Assembly: GCA_030650095.1 (NCBI GenBank)
Contig: JAUSEE010000031.1
Coordinates: forward strand, 1-58,549
Source: Candidatus Buchananbacteria bacterium
GTDB lineage: Bacteria > Patescibacteriota > Patescibacteriia > 2-01-FULL-39-33
Reading direction: 5' to 3'
DNA length: 58,549 nucleotides
The translations under genes were made by a program, and so were the position numbers. Below are positions 38,151-46,535 of this stretch, piece by piece (positions within the stretch are counted from its first letter, which is position 1; the number at the start of each line of letters is the position of its first letter). Under the pieces are notes generated by a model. It did not search any database and had not been told where the DNA came from. It was given only the letters and a program-made list of their open reading frames with translations.

Positions 38151-38798
38151 TTATTTAATAGAATTATATATTTTTTCAAAAATTACAAATAAATCATCAT
38201 AACCGCCTCCTGACAGCTGACAAGATTTTTGAAACTCATCGTTTTCACCACTGCCAATAAATATTAATGCGATTGGATTTAGATCATTTAAAGGTGTGCC
38301 GAGCCAAAGCTTAACAGTTTTACTTTTATTTTCAGAAATAATTTGACGCTGACTAGTTTGAAAGTTCCAAGCCTCATATCCAATTTCTAAAATTGGACAT
38401 TTTAATTCCATTTTTACATCTTTGCCATCAAAAAATAATATGTACCCGCCATTAACAGCTGTTGTCCAATGATTAGGATATAAAAAACTATAACCATAAT
38501 GTTTATATTCCAACCAATTATCTGTTGAATCACCACTTTCCGGTAATTGATTGTTATTTTCATCTATTTTTGATAATAATTCTTCTTGAGTGCTCTTCAA
38601 CTGAGTTTGCAAATCAGTAATTTGATTCTGCAGTGACTTATAACTTTCACTATTGCTATCAATGATTGTTTTTTGCCAAAAATAAACGCCTCCACCAACC
38701 AAGACCGCGGTAACAACTACACTAATAATAACTGCCAGCCAAATATTAATTGATCCTTTTCCAATTACATTAAATTGCTGTGGATCTTGTTCTTCCAT
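38151..38798 (-). CDS. Membrane-anchored protein, tandem paralogue A
   Basis: 215 residues. The first 48 residues (MEEQDPQQFNVIGKGSINIW, then the membrane segment LAVIISVVVTAVLVGGGVYF) are nearly identical to the neighbouring gene 38819..39658. A coiled coil follows (about 50-75), then a unique extracellular domain with two cysteines (ELKCPILEIG, FQKSCQLSGG). The identical N-terminus and diverging C-terminal domain suggest duplication with domain replacement. Upstream spacer (AATTTAGGTGGTTAAATAATTA) is also duplicated. Confidence 0.8.
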   Translation of the reverse strand: MEEQDPQQFNVIGKGSINIWLAVIISVVVTAVLVGGGVYFWQKTIIDSNSESYKSLQNQITDLQTQLKSTQEELLSKIDENNNQLPESGDSTDNWLEYKHYGYSFLYPNHWTTAVNGGYILFFDGKDVKMELKCPILEIGYEAWNFQTSQRQIISENKSKTVKLWLGTPLNDLNPIALIFIGSGENDEFQKSCQLSGGGYDDLFVIFEKIYNSIK

Positions 38799-38818
38799 AA
38801 ATTTAGGTGGTTAAATAA

Positions 38819-39658
38819 TTATTGAATGAATTTAAAACTGTCGGCCATTTCATCATCAAAAGTGGTATAAGCATCGGTATTGTTGTTTTCATCATAAGTC
38901 ATGAAAAGAAAAGATTGGCCCAGATCCCAAATAGCTGCCCTTTTTAAGGTGGGCGAATATCTAATCACGAAACGAAAATTTATATGGCAATTGCTTTTCT
39001 CTAAATCCAAACCATCGCCATTAACTCGAACATCATAAGTATCATAACTGCCTATCTTACTTTTACTGCCAATAGAACAACCGCTGCCGTAGCGGCTTTT
39101 GATTAAAGAGGACAACTCTAAATCATTATTGACTGTTCTAACCATAATACCCCATTGTATGCCTTTGGTTTTATCAATATCGCTTAAATTACCTGCGCTT
39201 CTGGTTAAAATGTCGTTATAATCATAACTTGTCTTATAGGTAACATAAACGACATTTTCCGATTCAATGATTGTAATTTTTTCCGATGGAGTATTAACAT
39301 TTGATATTGTTTTTGGAATTTTAAGTGAAAAGCCTAAATCATTATTGGTATATAAATCCCAAGTTTGATCTATGCCAGTTATGGTTGAGTTACCACCTAT
39401 TGATTGATCACTATTATCCTGGTCTGTTTTTTCAGACAGTTCTTTTTGAGATTCAAGTAACAGTATTTGTAACCCATTTATTTTATTCTGCAGAAATCTA
39501 TAACTTACATTATTCCTATCAATGATTGTTTTTTGCCAAAAATAAACACCTCCGCCAAATAAGACCGCGGTAATAACTACACTAATAATAACTGCCAGCC
39601 AAATATTAATTGATCCTTTTCCAATTGGATTAAATTGCTGTTGATTTTGTTCTTCCAT
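38819..39658 (-). CDS. Membrane-anchored protein, tandem paralogue B
   Basis: 279 residues. Same N-terminal anchor as paralogue A (MEEQNQQQFNPIGKGSINIW followed by LAVIISVVITAVLFGGGVYF) and a similar coiled-coil stretch, but a longer, different C-terminal domain (about 105-279) with two cysteines (GSGCSIGSKS, EKSNCHINFR). It probably lies outside the cell. Together with paralogue A and the DUF5671 gene it forms a minus-strand array of envelope proteins that share the same start region. Function unknown. Confidence 0.8.
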   Translation of the reverse strand: MEEQNQQQFNPIGKGSINIWLAVIISVVITAVLFGGGVYFWQKTIIDRNNVSYRFLQNKINGLQILLLESQKELSEKTDQDNSDQSIGGNSTITGIDQTWDLYTNNDLGFSLKIPKTISNVNTPSEKITIIESENVVYVTYKTSYDYNDILTRSAGNLSDIDKTKGIQWGIMVRTVNNDLELSSLIKSRYGSGCSIGSKSKIGSYDTYDVRVNGDGLDLEKSNCHINFRFVIRYSPTLKRAAIWDLGQSFLFMTYDENNNTDAYTTFDDEMADSFKFIQ

Positions 39659-39668
39659 TATTTTATGA

Positions 39669-39986
39669 TTATTTTTTATCTTTATATTTTTTGAAGGGCA
39701 ACTTTTGTTGCCGGCCCAGAAGTTCTTTGGCCTTTTTTGTCCCCTCTTTAGTCAAAACAACCTCTTTGATAAACCATTTTTTGGCCGTTTTAATGCCCAC
39801 GCCCCTGATCAAGCCTCTTTTTATAAGCTTATCAACGCTTTTGGTAATGATATTAAGCTTATCTTCCTCGCTGGGGCTGATTTTTTGGCCAACATAAAAC
39901 CTCTTCAAAACAGCTTTGTTAACTGTATTCTTTTCACCCTCCAACCCTTTTTTCAGGATATATTTTTGCAAGCCAGAGAGCACCAT
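39669..39986 (-). CDS. Small basic winged-helix-like protein
   Basis: 105 residues, strongly basic. The middle part (DKLNIITKSVDKLIKRGLIR, then GVGIKTAKKWFIKEVVLTKEG) reads as a winged helix: helix, recognition helix, two strands. Candidates are DNA-binding transcription factors, but the family is not recognised. The C-terminus (QQKLPFKKYKDKK) is lysine-rich. It lies 10 nt upstream of paralogue B on the same strand, which suggests co-transcription. Confidence 0.65.
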   Translation of the reverse strand: MVLSGLQKYILKKGLEGEKNTVNKAVLKRFYVGQKISPSEEDKLNIITKSVDKLIKRGLIRGVGIKTAKKWFIKEVVLTKEGTKKAKELLGRQQKLPFKKYKDKK

Positions 39987-40049
39987 AAAACTATAATTTA
40001 TGGTTATATTATACTAAAATAGTCATTTTAATACAAACTTGGCCACACT

Positions 40050-40085
40050 AAAACCGCTACCGATTAAATCGGGAGCGGTTTTAAA
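40050..40085 (-). terminator. Terminator of aspS
   Basis: AAAACCGCTaCCGAT / ATCGGgAGCGGTTTT stem with a 3-nt loop, about 10 nt past the aspS stop; T-rich tail on the minus strand. Confidence 0.8.
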
Positions 40086-40092
40086 TAGGTGA

Positions 40093-41874
40093 TTAATCTT
40101 CTTTAACTATTTTAATATGCAATTCTTCCAATTGTTTAGGCTCCACTTCGCTGGGGGCGTTTAACATAGCATCTCGGCCTTGGCCGTCTTTGGGGAAAGC
40201 ATAAATATCCCTAATGGACTCCCAATCATTTAAAACCATTAAAAGCCGATCAATACCAGGGGCATTGCCGCCATGGGGTGGAGCGCCATACTCAAAGGCT
40301 CTAATCATATGGCCGAATTTATCATCAACCTGCTTTTTGCTATAGCCGGCAAGTTCAAAGGCTTTATACATAATCTCTGGGTTGTGATTTCTAATCGCTC
40401 CAGAAGTCAGTTCGTAACCGTTTAAAACAAAATCATACTGATAGGCCAAAATATCCAATGGATTTTTGTTTTCCAGAGCTTCCAAGCCGCCTTGGGGCAT
40501 AGAAAAAGGGTTGTGGGCAAAATCCAGCTTACCATCCTCTTCATGATACATTGGAAAATCGGTAATCCAGGCCCAAGCAGCCTGATTATTGTCTTTCAAA
40601 CCCAGCATCTGGCCGCATTTGTCTCTAACCGCTCCCAAAGATTGAGAAGCCACCAGCCATTTATCAGCCGTAAAGAAAACTATATCGCCCGCTTGGGCTT
40701 CAACCGCTTTAATGATTTCAGCTGATTTTTCCTGGCTTAAGAATTTTAAAATGGGAGATTTCGGCCCTTCTTCCGCCATAATGATATAAGCCAAGCCTTT
40801 AGCTTTGTATGTTTTGGCAATTTCGGTTAACTCATCTATTTCTTTTCTAGAAAATTTAGCTCCGTCTTCAACTTTCAGCGCCTTAACCGCTCCGCCGCTT
40901 TTTATGGCCTCATCAAAAATACTAAAACCGCTATCGGTTGCCAAATCGGTTATATCCTTTAATTCCAAAGCAAACCTCAAATCCGGCTTGTCTGAGCCGT
41001 ATCTGTTTATAGAATCAATCCAGGGCAATTGGATAAAGCGGCCATTTTTGCCAAGATTAACAATTTTTTTATGGCTGAATTTTTCTGTTAATTCTATCAT
41101 TAAAGGTTCCATAATCTGGAAAATATCATCCTGCTCCACAAAACTCATTTCCATATCTAGTTGATAAAACTCGCCGAAATGCCTGTCGTTTCTGGGGTCT
41201 TCATCTCTAAAACAAGGGGCGATTTGAAAATACCTGTCCACGCCCGCCACCATCAAAAGTTGTTTGAACTGTTGTGGCGCCTGGGGCAGAGCATAAAACT
41301 TGCCTGGATAAAGCCTGGAGGGCACCAGCCAATCGCGAGCTCCTTCCGGAGAAGAGTTGGCTAAAATAGGAGTTTGGACTTCTCGAAAATCATGCTTATG
41401 AAAATAGGCTCTAATGTGGGTGATGAGATCATCTCTGACTTTTAACATTTCCTGCAATTTCGGACGACGCAAATCTATAAAACGATATTTAAGCCGTATA
41501 TTTTCTCCGGCCTCAAAGCCTTTTTCGGCGTTTACTTCAAAAGGCGGAGTTTTTGATTTGTTCAAAACATTAATGCCGGTAGCTTCGATTTCAATCTCGC
41601 CGGTAGAGATTTTTTTATTGATCATTTTTTCCGGCCGAACAGCTACTTTACCAGTCACTTGTATAACCCATTCGCTTCTAACTTCGTCGGCTAGCTTGGT
41701 AACTTTTTTTTCTGTTTCCGGATCAAAAGTGATTTGAGTTAAGCCGTAACGATCGCGTAAATCAATAAAAATAATTCCGCCATGATCGCGCCGGCTATTA
41801 ACCCAGCCCGACAAAGTGACTTCTTGGCCTTCATTTTTTTTAGTTAATTCGCCGCAGGTGTGTGTTCTAAGCAT
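40093..41874 (-). CDS. aspS: Aspartyl-tRNA synthetase, bacterial type
   Basis: 593 residues, class IIb. OB-fold anticodon-binding domain (about 1-105, VTLSGWVNSRRDHGGIIFID), catalytic core with motif 2 (FRDEDPRNDRHFGEFYQLDM), the bacterial GAD insertion domain (about 285-420), and motif 3 (GAPPHGGNAPGIDRLLMVL). Charges tRNA-Asp. If the genome lacks AsnRS, it could be the non-discriminating form that also charges tRNA-Asn; the sequence alone does not tell. A T-box-like leader and a promoter lie upstream, so regulation by uncharged tRNA is likely. Confidence 0.97.
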   Translation of the reverse strand: MLRTHTCGELTKKNEGQEVTLSGWVNSRRDHGGIIFIDLRDRYGLTQITFDPETEKKVTKLADEVRSEWVIQVTGKVAVRPEKMINKKISTGEIEIEATGINVLNKSKTPPFEVNAEKGFEAGENIRLKYRFIDLRRPKLQEMLKVRDDLITHIRAYFHKHDFREVQTPILANSSPEGARDWLVPSRLYPGKFYALPQAPQQFKQLLMVAGVDRYFQIAPCFRDEDPRNDRHFGEFYQLDMEMSFVEQDDIFQIMEPLMIELTEKFSHKKIVNLGKNGRFIQLPWIDSINRYGSDKPDLRFALELKDITDLATDSGFSIFDEAIKSGGAVKALKVEDGAKFSRKEIDELTEIAKTYKAKGLAYIIMAEEGPKSPILKFLSQEKSAEIIKAVEAQAGDIVFFTADKWLVASQSLGAVRDKCGQMLGLKDNNQAAWAWITDFPMYHEEDGKLDFAHNPFSMPQGGLEALENKNPLDILAYQYDFVLNGYELTSGAIRNHNPEIMYKAFELAGYSKKQVDDKFGHMIRAFEYGAPPHGGNAPGIDRLLMVLNDWESIRDIYAFPKDGQGRDAMLNAPSEVEPKQLEELHIKIVKED

Positions 41875-41892
41875 ATTATTATTATTTTAAAT

Positions 41893-42096
41893 AAAAAAGC
41901 CGAAACAGCTTTCCAAGAGCCTTAAACAGGCGGTGCCATCTCGGTATTTACTTAATTATGGCAATAACGGGCCTACCCGGCGAGTTCTACTGGCTCGGCT
42001 AAAAACCTGAATTAGATTTTTAACTTAACTTTCTTCCCGCGCCTTCTTTAGTGTTGGCTAAAGTAAAAACGGCTTTAAATAACTTGTCTCTGGGTT
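41893..42096 (-). promoter_or_regulatory. T-box riboswitch-like leader of aspS
   Basis: 200-nt leader. Near its 3' end AGATGGCACCGCC (41929-41941) matches the T-box sequence, with TGGC able to pair with the GCCA end of tRNA-Asp or tRNA-Asn. Upstream lies GGGTAGGCCCGTTATTGCC, resembling the segment that commonly precedes a T-box, and the 5' part has AGAGACAAGT, like the AGAGA of stem I. AACC/GGTT closes a long stem I. The leader ends GGCTTTTTT. A GAC/GAT specifier was not found with certainty. Confidence 0.65.
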
Positions 42097-42097
42097 A

Positions 42098-42126
42098 ATT
42101 TTAAGAAATAATCGACAATTAGTCAA
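42098..42126 (-). promoter_or_regulatory. Promoter of the aspS leader
   Basis: TTGACT (42121-42126) and TAAAAT (42098-42103) on the minus strand with a 17-nt spacer. Transcription would start about 215 nt upstream of aspS. Confidence 0.7.
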
Positions 42127-42176
42127 GATTGACAAAAACAACTAATCGTATTTAAGTAAAAAATAATAACTTATAT

Positions 42177-42743
42177 CTAATCAAATAACTTGGACAACAT
42201 AACATAGCTTTTTACCTGCCGATCCGCTATTTCCGTAACAATCTTATTAAATTCCGCTATGAGCCCTTTTTGTTTGTTGGATTTTATTTCCGGCTTATAA
42301 CCCAAATGATCCAGAAGTTCAAAGATATTTTTATTTAAACACAGCAAATCATCCTGCTTGGACTTACCATCATCCAATAAGCTTAGGAACCTGGTTATTA
42401 TTTCAAAAACAACATCATCTTCAAAATCATATTTAATCAGTAAATTGACTACCTCTAAAAAATACAAAGCAATGATAGTCTTGGAAGTGCTGCTATTTAT
42501 ATTTTTATATTTCACTTCCAGCTGGGCGCCAGCTAATCTATTAAACGAAGCTCCTTTGGCAACCATGATCTTAACAACCGAGAAAAACTCCAAATGGGAA
42601 TTAAGTTTGGAAGTTATCTTCTTAGCCCCTCTTAAAATGGCCGAGATTTTGCCATGCCCAAGAGTATAAATAACAAATTTTGCATCGTAATCTTTGTGAT
42701 TATCTTTGTTTAAAATTACGCCATGAGTGAGATAGGTGGACAT
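42177..42743 (-). CDS. recO: DNA repair protein RecO
   Basis: 188 residues. N-terminal OB fold (about 1-78, LTHGVILNKDNHKDYDAKFV ... RGAKKITSKL) and helical C-terminal domain. RecO anneals ssDNA and, with RecR, loads RecA during gap repair. The protein is shorter than the usual 230-250 residues and lacks the cysteines of the zinc-binding site, as in many CPR. The start codon is adjacent to the end of ruvX (one base apart), part of the recO-ruvX-map-adk-secY minus-strand chain. Confidence 0.85.
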   Translation of the reverse strand: MSTYLTHGVILNKDNHKDYDAKFVIYTLGHGKISAILRGAKKITSKLNSHLEFFSVVKIMVAKGASFNRLAGAQLEVKYKNINSSTSKTIIALYFLEVVNLLIKYDFEDDVVFEIITRFLSLLDDGKSKQDDLLCLNKNIFELLDHLGYKPEIKSNKQKGLIAEFNKIVTEIADRQVKSYVMLSKLFD

Positions 42744-43136
42744 TTATTTGCTGAAAGAATCAAAATAACCTTGCAGAATAAGCATAGCCGAAACATCATC
42801 ATCTTTGGATTTTCTTTTAGCTATTAACTTTTGCGCCTCCTGGGTGGAAAATCTTTCATCTTGCCCGATTATCTCCAAGCCGGTTTCAGTCCTAAGCTTA
42901 AAAATAAAATCTTCTATTTTTTTAATCTGCTCTGATTCAATGACCATAGGATTAACCGGCACGCCCACGATTATTTTTTCGATTCTTTCCTTTTCGCAAA
43001 CGCTTTTTATCTGATGAATGGCATTATTCCAGCCCAGGTTTTTGATAACGCCATAGGGCGTGGCTACGCCGCTTTCTATATCGCCGATAGCTAAGCCTAT
43101 CTTGGAATCGCCATAATCTATGCCTAATAATTTCAT
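42744..43136 (-). CDS. ruvX: Holliday junction resolvase-like / pre-16S rRNA nuclease YqgF
   Basis: 130 residues, RNase H fold of the YqgF family. Catalytic acidic residues are in LGIDYGDSKIGLAIGD (first Asp), IIVGVPVNP (strand 4) and QDERFSTQEAQ (Glu/Asp). The family processes the 5' end of 16S rRNA in bacteria and was earlier predicted to be a Holliday junction resolvase. Typical length. It lies between map and recO without gaps. Confidence 0.92.
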   Translation of the reverse strand: MKLLGIDYGDSKIGLAIGDIESGVATPYGVIKNLGWNNAIHQIKSVCEKERIEKIIVGVPVNPMVIESEQIKKIEDFIFKLRTETGLEIIGQDERFSTQEAQKLIAKRKSKDDDVSAMLILQGYFDSFSK

Positions 43137-43137
43137 A

Positions 43138-43905
43138 TTATTTAGTAATTATTTCGTATCCTTTATCAGTTACTACTATGGTATGCTCAAAATGAGCCGA
43201 GATGCTCTTGTCATGGGTTACTATGGTCCAGCCATCTTCCAGACTGTCAACCTCCCAACCACCGACATTAACCATAGGCTCAATAGCCAAAACCATGCCT
43301 TCTTTTAACTCTATATCGGGAACGCTGCGGTCAAAAAAATTAGGAATCTGGGGGTCTTCATGAGCACTGTAGCCAACACCATGTCCCACCAGTTGACGCA
43401 CTACTGAAAAACCATTTTTTTCCACATGCTCTTCAATGGCTTTGGATATATCAGAAATATGACGACCGGGTTTGATTTGCTTTATACCTTTCATCAATGA
43501 TTCATAAGTCACCGAAACCAATTTGCTTAAGCCCTCTTTGGCTCGCCCGACAATTATGGTCCTGGCCATATCGGTAAATAAGCCTTGATACTCCAAACCG
43601 CAATCAATGCCCACAATATCGCCCTCTTTGATAATTCTGTTGGGCACCGGCAGGCCGTGAACAACCTCCTCATTTATAGAAACGCATAAGGCTGAAGGAT
43701 AAACGCTATCGGCCCAAGCCGCCTTGTAACCCTTGAAGCTGGGCCGTCCACCTTTTTGCTTGATGAGGTTTTCCGCCAATTGGGTGAGTTTTTCGGTAGA
43801 AGCTCCTGGTTTAACTTCTTTGGCCACTTCACTTAAAACCCACGACAAAACATGCCCGCCCAAGCGGAGTTTTTCTATATCTGATTTAGTTTTTAATCTG
43901 ATCAT
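43138..43905 (-). CDS. map: Methionine aminopeptidase, type I
   Basis: 255 residues. Removes the N-terminal Met from nascent proteins. The five metal ligands are visible: Asp in GIDCGLEYQGLF and in TDMART, His in VGHGVGYSAHEDP, Glu in AIEPMVNVGG and Glu in HFEHTIVVT. The substrate-side His is in EEVVHGLP. The usual order adk-map after secY in the spc operon is preserved here. Same strand, one base away from ruvX. Confidence 0.97.
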   Translation of the reverse strand: MIRLKTKSDIEKLRLGGHVLSWVLSEVAKEVKPGASTEKLTQLAENLIKQKGGRPSFKGYKAAWADSVYPSALCVSINEEVVHGLPVPNRIIKEGDIVGIDCGLEYQGLFTDMARTIIVGRAKEGLSKLVSVTYESLMKGIKQIKPGRHISDISKAIEEHVEKNGFSVVRQLVGHGVGYSAHEDPQIPNFFDRSVPDIELKEGMVLAIEPMVNVGGWEVDSLEDGWTIVTHDKSISAHFEHTIVVTDKGYEIITK

Positions 43906-43946
43906 GGAATTATTATATAGAAATAAACGATGACTGACTATTTTTA

Positions 43947-44621
43947 CTACAAATTAATTTTGCTTCTTAAATCATCTACCAAATATTTAATCGTATCCTG
44001 GAAGACTTTCTCAATATGCTGATCGCCGTTAACTTTAATCAATTTATTCTGCTCTTGATAGTAATTTAAAATAGGATCATTATTCTTATGGTAAATTTCC
44101 AGGCGATCTTTTATTTTCTCCGGCGTATCGTCATCCCTAACATAAAGCGCTTCACTGCAAACATCACAAATGCCATCCACTTTAGTGGGCGAATACTTGA
44201 TATGCCAACTATGTCCGTTTTTGCAAGTCCGACGGCCTGATATCCTTTCAATGATAACCTCATCTTTAATTTCAATTAAAAAAACATAATCAATATTAGA
44301 AATACCATCTAAAAATTTAACTTGTTCCTCGGTTCGAGGAAAGCCGTCTAAAATATAGCCAACTTGGCAATCGTCTTTTTTAATTCTTTCTGATACCATT
44401 TGATTAACCAGTTCATCAGACACCAACCGGCCGTTATCAATTAAATCAGCAATCTGTTTAGCTAAATGATTATCTGAGTCCGCTTTTATCTCCCTTAGTA
44501 AATGACCGGTGGAAATATGAGGAATAGTAAAAGTATCGGCTAATAACTTAGCTTGCGTGCCCTTGCCTGAGGCCGGCGGACCAAATAGAATGATTTCAAA
44601 CGGCTTGTTGTTTTTGCTCAT
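43947..44621 (-). CDS. adk: Adenylate kinase with zinc-binding LID
   Basis: 224 residues. P-loop GPPASGKGTQAKLL at residues 13-26, NMP-binding domain, and a LID with a CxxxH ... CxxC pattern (RRTCKNGHSWH and GICDVCSEAL), so it is the long, zinc-containing type. Two Arg of the active site lie in ISGRRTC and GFPRTEEQ. It equilibrates ATP, AMP and ADP. It follows the secY terminator (44682-44712) and so may be partly uncoupled from the ribosomal protein transcript. Confidence 0.96.
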   Translation of the reverse strand: MSKNNKPFEIILFGPPASGKGTQAKLLADTFTIPHISTGHLLREIKADSDNHLAKQIADLIDNGRLVSDELVNQMVSERIKKDDCQVGYILDGFPRTEEQVKFLDGISNIDYVFLIEIKDEVIIERISGRRTCKNGHSWHIKYSPTKVDGICDVCSEALYVRDDDTPEKIKDRLEIYHKNNDPILNYYQEQNKLIKVNGDQHIEKVFQDTIKYLVDDLRSKINL

Positions 44622-44674
44622 AAAGACATTTTACATAATTAATTACTAATCTATTTTAACTTATTTTGAAGAAT

Positions 44675-44712
44675 AAAAAAAGGTAAAAACGTGGGAGTAC
44701 CGCGTTTTTACC
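44675..44712 (-). terminator. Terminator between secY and adk
   Basis: GGTAAAAACG / CGTTTTTACC stem with a GC-containing loop, followed on the minus strand by T7. It lies 18 nt past the secY stop and marks the end of the S10-spc transcript. Confidence 0.85.
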
Positions 44713-44729
44713 ATATAAACAAATAAACT

Positions 44730-46004
44730 TTATATTTCTTCGTAATCCCTCATTGACAATTGGGCATTAATCTGGTTAAACATTTCAATGACAACCGAAA
44801 CTACGATAAGTAAACTGGTACCTCCAACCACTAACGATTGAGTATTGGTAATTTGAGCCGTAACTAGGGGTAAAATAGCAATAATGCCCAAAAACAAAGC
44901 ACCAGTAAAGACTATTCTGGTAACTATTTTCTGCAAATAAGCGGCCGTATTTTTACCCGGTCTTATGCCTGGGACAAAGCCACCTTGCTTTTGCAAGTTT
45001 TCAGCAATCTGATCCGGATGGAAAATAACCGCAGTATAAAAATAAGTGAAAGCCACCACCATGACAAAATATATAATGCCATAAAAAAGTTGATTTTGGA
45101 AAAGTTGAACCACCCATTGGGAAGCCGCAGCGATCCAATCGGTTTTAACTCTCAAAAAAAGCTGGGCGATTATTGGCGGAAACATCACCATGGCAATGGC
45201 AAAGATAATCGGAATAACACCCGCCTGGTTAACCCGAAGTGGCAAATGGGTATCTACGCCGCCATAAACTTTATTGCCCCTTATTCTCCTGGCATAAGAC
45301 ACCGGAATATTCCTTTGACCTTCAGTAATAATAACTACGCCGATTATGGTAACAAGAGCAATGGCAGCGAATATAACCATGTTAATTATTTGCGCCTGAT
45401 CATAAGTATAAAGAGTGCTGCCCACGCTAGTTGGCAAAGCTGATATAATGCCGGCAAAAATAAGCAGCGAAATGCCGTTGCCGATATGCTTTTCCGAAAT
45501 CAATTCTCCTATCCACATCAAAAATATAGTACCGGCTGTGATGGTTAACATCGCCACAAAAATATCCCAGGAAGTGAAATTAGGCAGAACATTAACGGCT
45601 GATTGCCTAAGCAGGGTAATGGTGGCAAAAGATTGGAAGAAAGCCAAAGGAATTGTTAGCCATCTGGTCCATTTATTTATTTTATTACGGCCATACTCGC
45701 CTTCCTTGGAAATTTCTTCCAATTTAGGCACCACCATAGTCAGGAGTTGGAAAATAATGGAAGCGGTGATATAAGGCGCAATGCCCAACATGACAATAGA
45801 AAAATTTTCCATGCTGCCGCCGGAAAAAACATTAATTAATCCTAAAAACTGATTGCTCTGGAAAAGATTCTTAAGAGCCACGGTATCAACACCCGGTATT
45901 GGAATATGAGCAGCTATCCTAAAAATTATAAGCATAGCCAAAACGAACAAAATGCTTTTCCTTAAATCTTTAATCTTCCAAATTTGGATGATTTTATTCC
46001 ACAT
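44730..46004 (-). CDS. secY: Preprotein translocase subunit SecY
   Basis: 424 residues with ten transmembrane helices, central pore of the Sec translocon. Starts MWNKIIQIWKIKDLRKSILF; TM2a plug area IPIPGVDTVALKNLF and the signature SEKHIGNGISLLIFAGIIS and RNIPVSYARRIRGNKVYGG are present. Cytoplasmic loops C4 and C5 include FHPDQIAENLQKQGGFVPG IRPGK, the SecA-binding area. It is downstream of rplO as in nearly all spc operons. Confidence 0.97.
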   Translation of the reverse strand: MWNKIIQIWKIKDLRKSILFVLAMLIIFRIAAHIPIPGVDTVALKNLFQSNQFLGLINVFSGGSMENFSIVMLGIAPYITASIIFQLLTMVVPKLEEISKEGEYGRNKINKWTRWLTIPLAFFQSFATITLLRQSAVNVLPNFTSWDIFVAMLTITAGTIFLMWIGELISEKHIGNGISLLIFAGIISALPTSVGSTLYTYDQAQIINMVIFAAIALVTIIGVVIITEGQRNIPVSYARRIRGNKVYGGVDTHLPLRVNQAGVIPIIFAIAMVMFPPIIAQLFLRVKTDWIAAASQWVVQLFQNQLFYGIIYFVMVVAFTYFYTAVIFHPDQIAENLQKQGGFVPGIRPGKNTAAYLQKIVTRIVFTGALFLGIIAILPLVTAQITNTQSLVVGGTSLLIVVSVVIEMFNQINAQLSMRDYEEI

Positions 46005-46068
46005 ATTTTATGGGTTAATTTTCTGGAGTAAAATTTCTAACCAGAAAAAATATATTTATTTGTAAAAT

Positions 46069-46515
46069 TTATTTAACGATAATTTCTGCCTGACCGCCGG
46101 CTTTTTCAATAGCCGCTTTAGCTGAAGCAGAGAAAGCATTAGCTGAGACGCTTATTTTTTTGGACAATTTTCCAGAACCCAAGACCTTAACTCCGTTTTT
46201 AGCGGAAGTGATCAGGCCTGTTTTAATCAGTTCTTTGGCTGTAACTTTATCACCCTCTTTAAAAATTTTATCCAAATCAGACAAATTAACAACAGCCAAC
46301 TTGGCTTTTAAACTCTTAAAGCCGCGTGATTTGGGAACTCTTTGCATAGTTTGTTTGAAACCCAAAGCTTTCAAACCGGATCGTCCTCCGCTTCTGGCTT
46401 TTTGTCCTTTCATGCCTTTGCCTGAATAAGAACCGCGTTTGCCGCCTCGGCCGACACGCTTTCTTCTTTTAGTGGAGCCTTGGGCCGGTTTTAAATTTGA
46501 TAAAGTTAAATTCAT
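46069..46515 (-). CDS. rplO: 50S ribosomal protein L15
   Basis: 148 residues. Arg/Gly-rich N-terminal arm (KRRKRVGRGGKRGSYSGKGM) that enters 23S rRNA, then the globular L15 domain (about 60-148). Typical length. It follows rpsE with 20 nt between; the L30 gene (rpmD), which normally lies here, is absent. Confidence 0.97.
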   Translation of the reverse strand: MNLTLSNLKPAQGSTKRRKRVGRGGKRGSYSGKGMKGQKARSGGRSGLKALGFKQTMQRVPKSRGFKSLKAKLAVVNLSDLDKIFKEGDKVTAKELIKTGLITSAKNGVKVLGSGKLSKKISVSANAFSASAKAAIEKAGGQAEIIVK

Positions 46516-46535
46516 AATATTTTAGTATATAGATA

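Noticed and set aside
41893-42000. The aspS leader as RNase P or SRP RNA
   Set aside because: It lacks the conserved SRP apical sequence GGAAGNAGCA and the RNase P P4 motifs; T-box features fit better.
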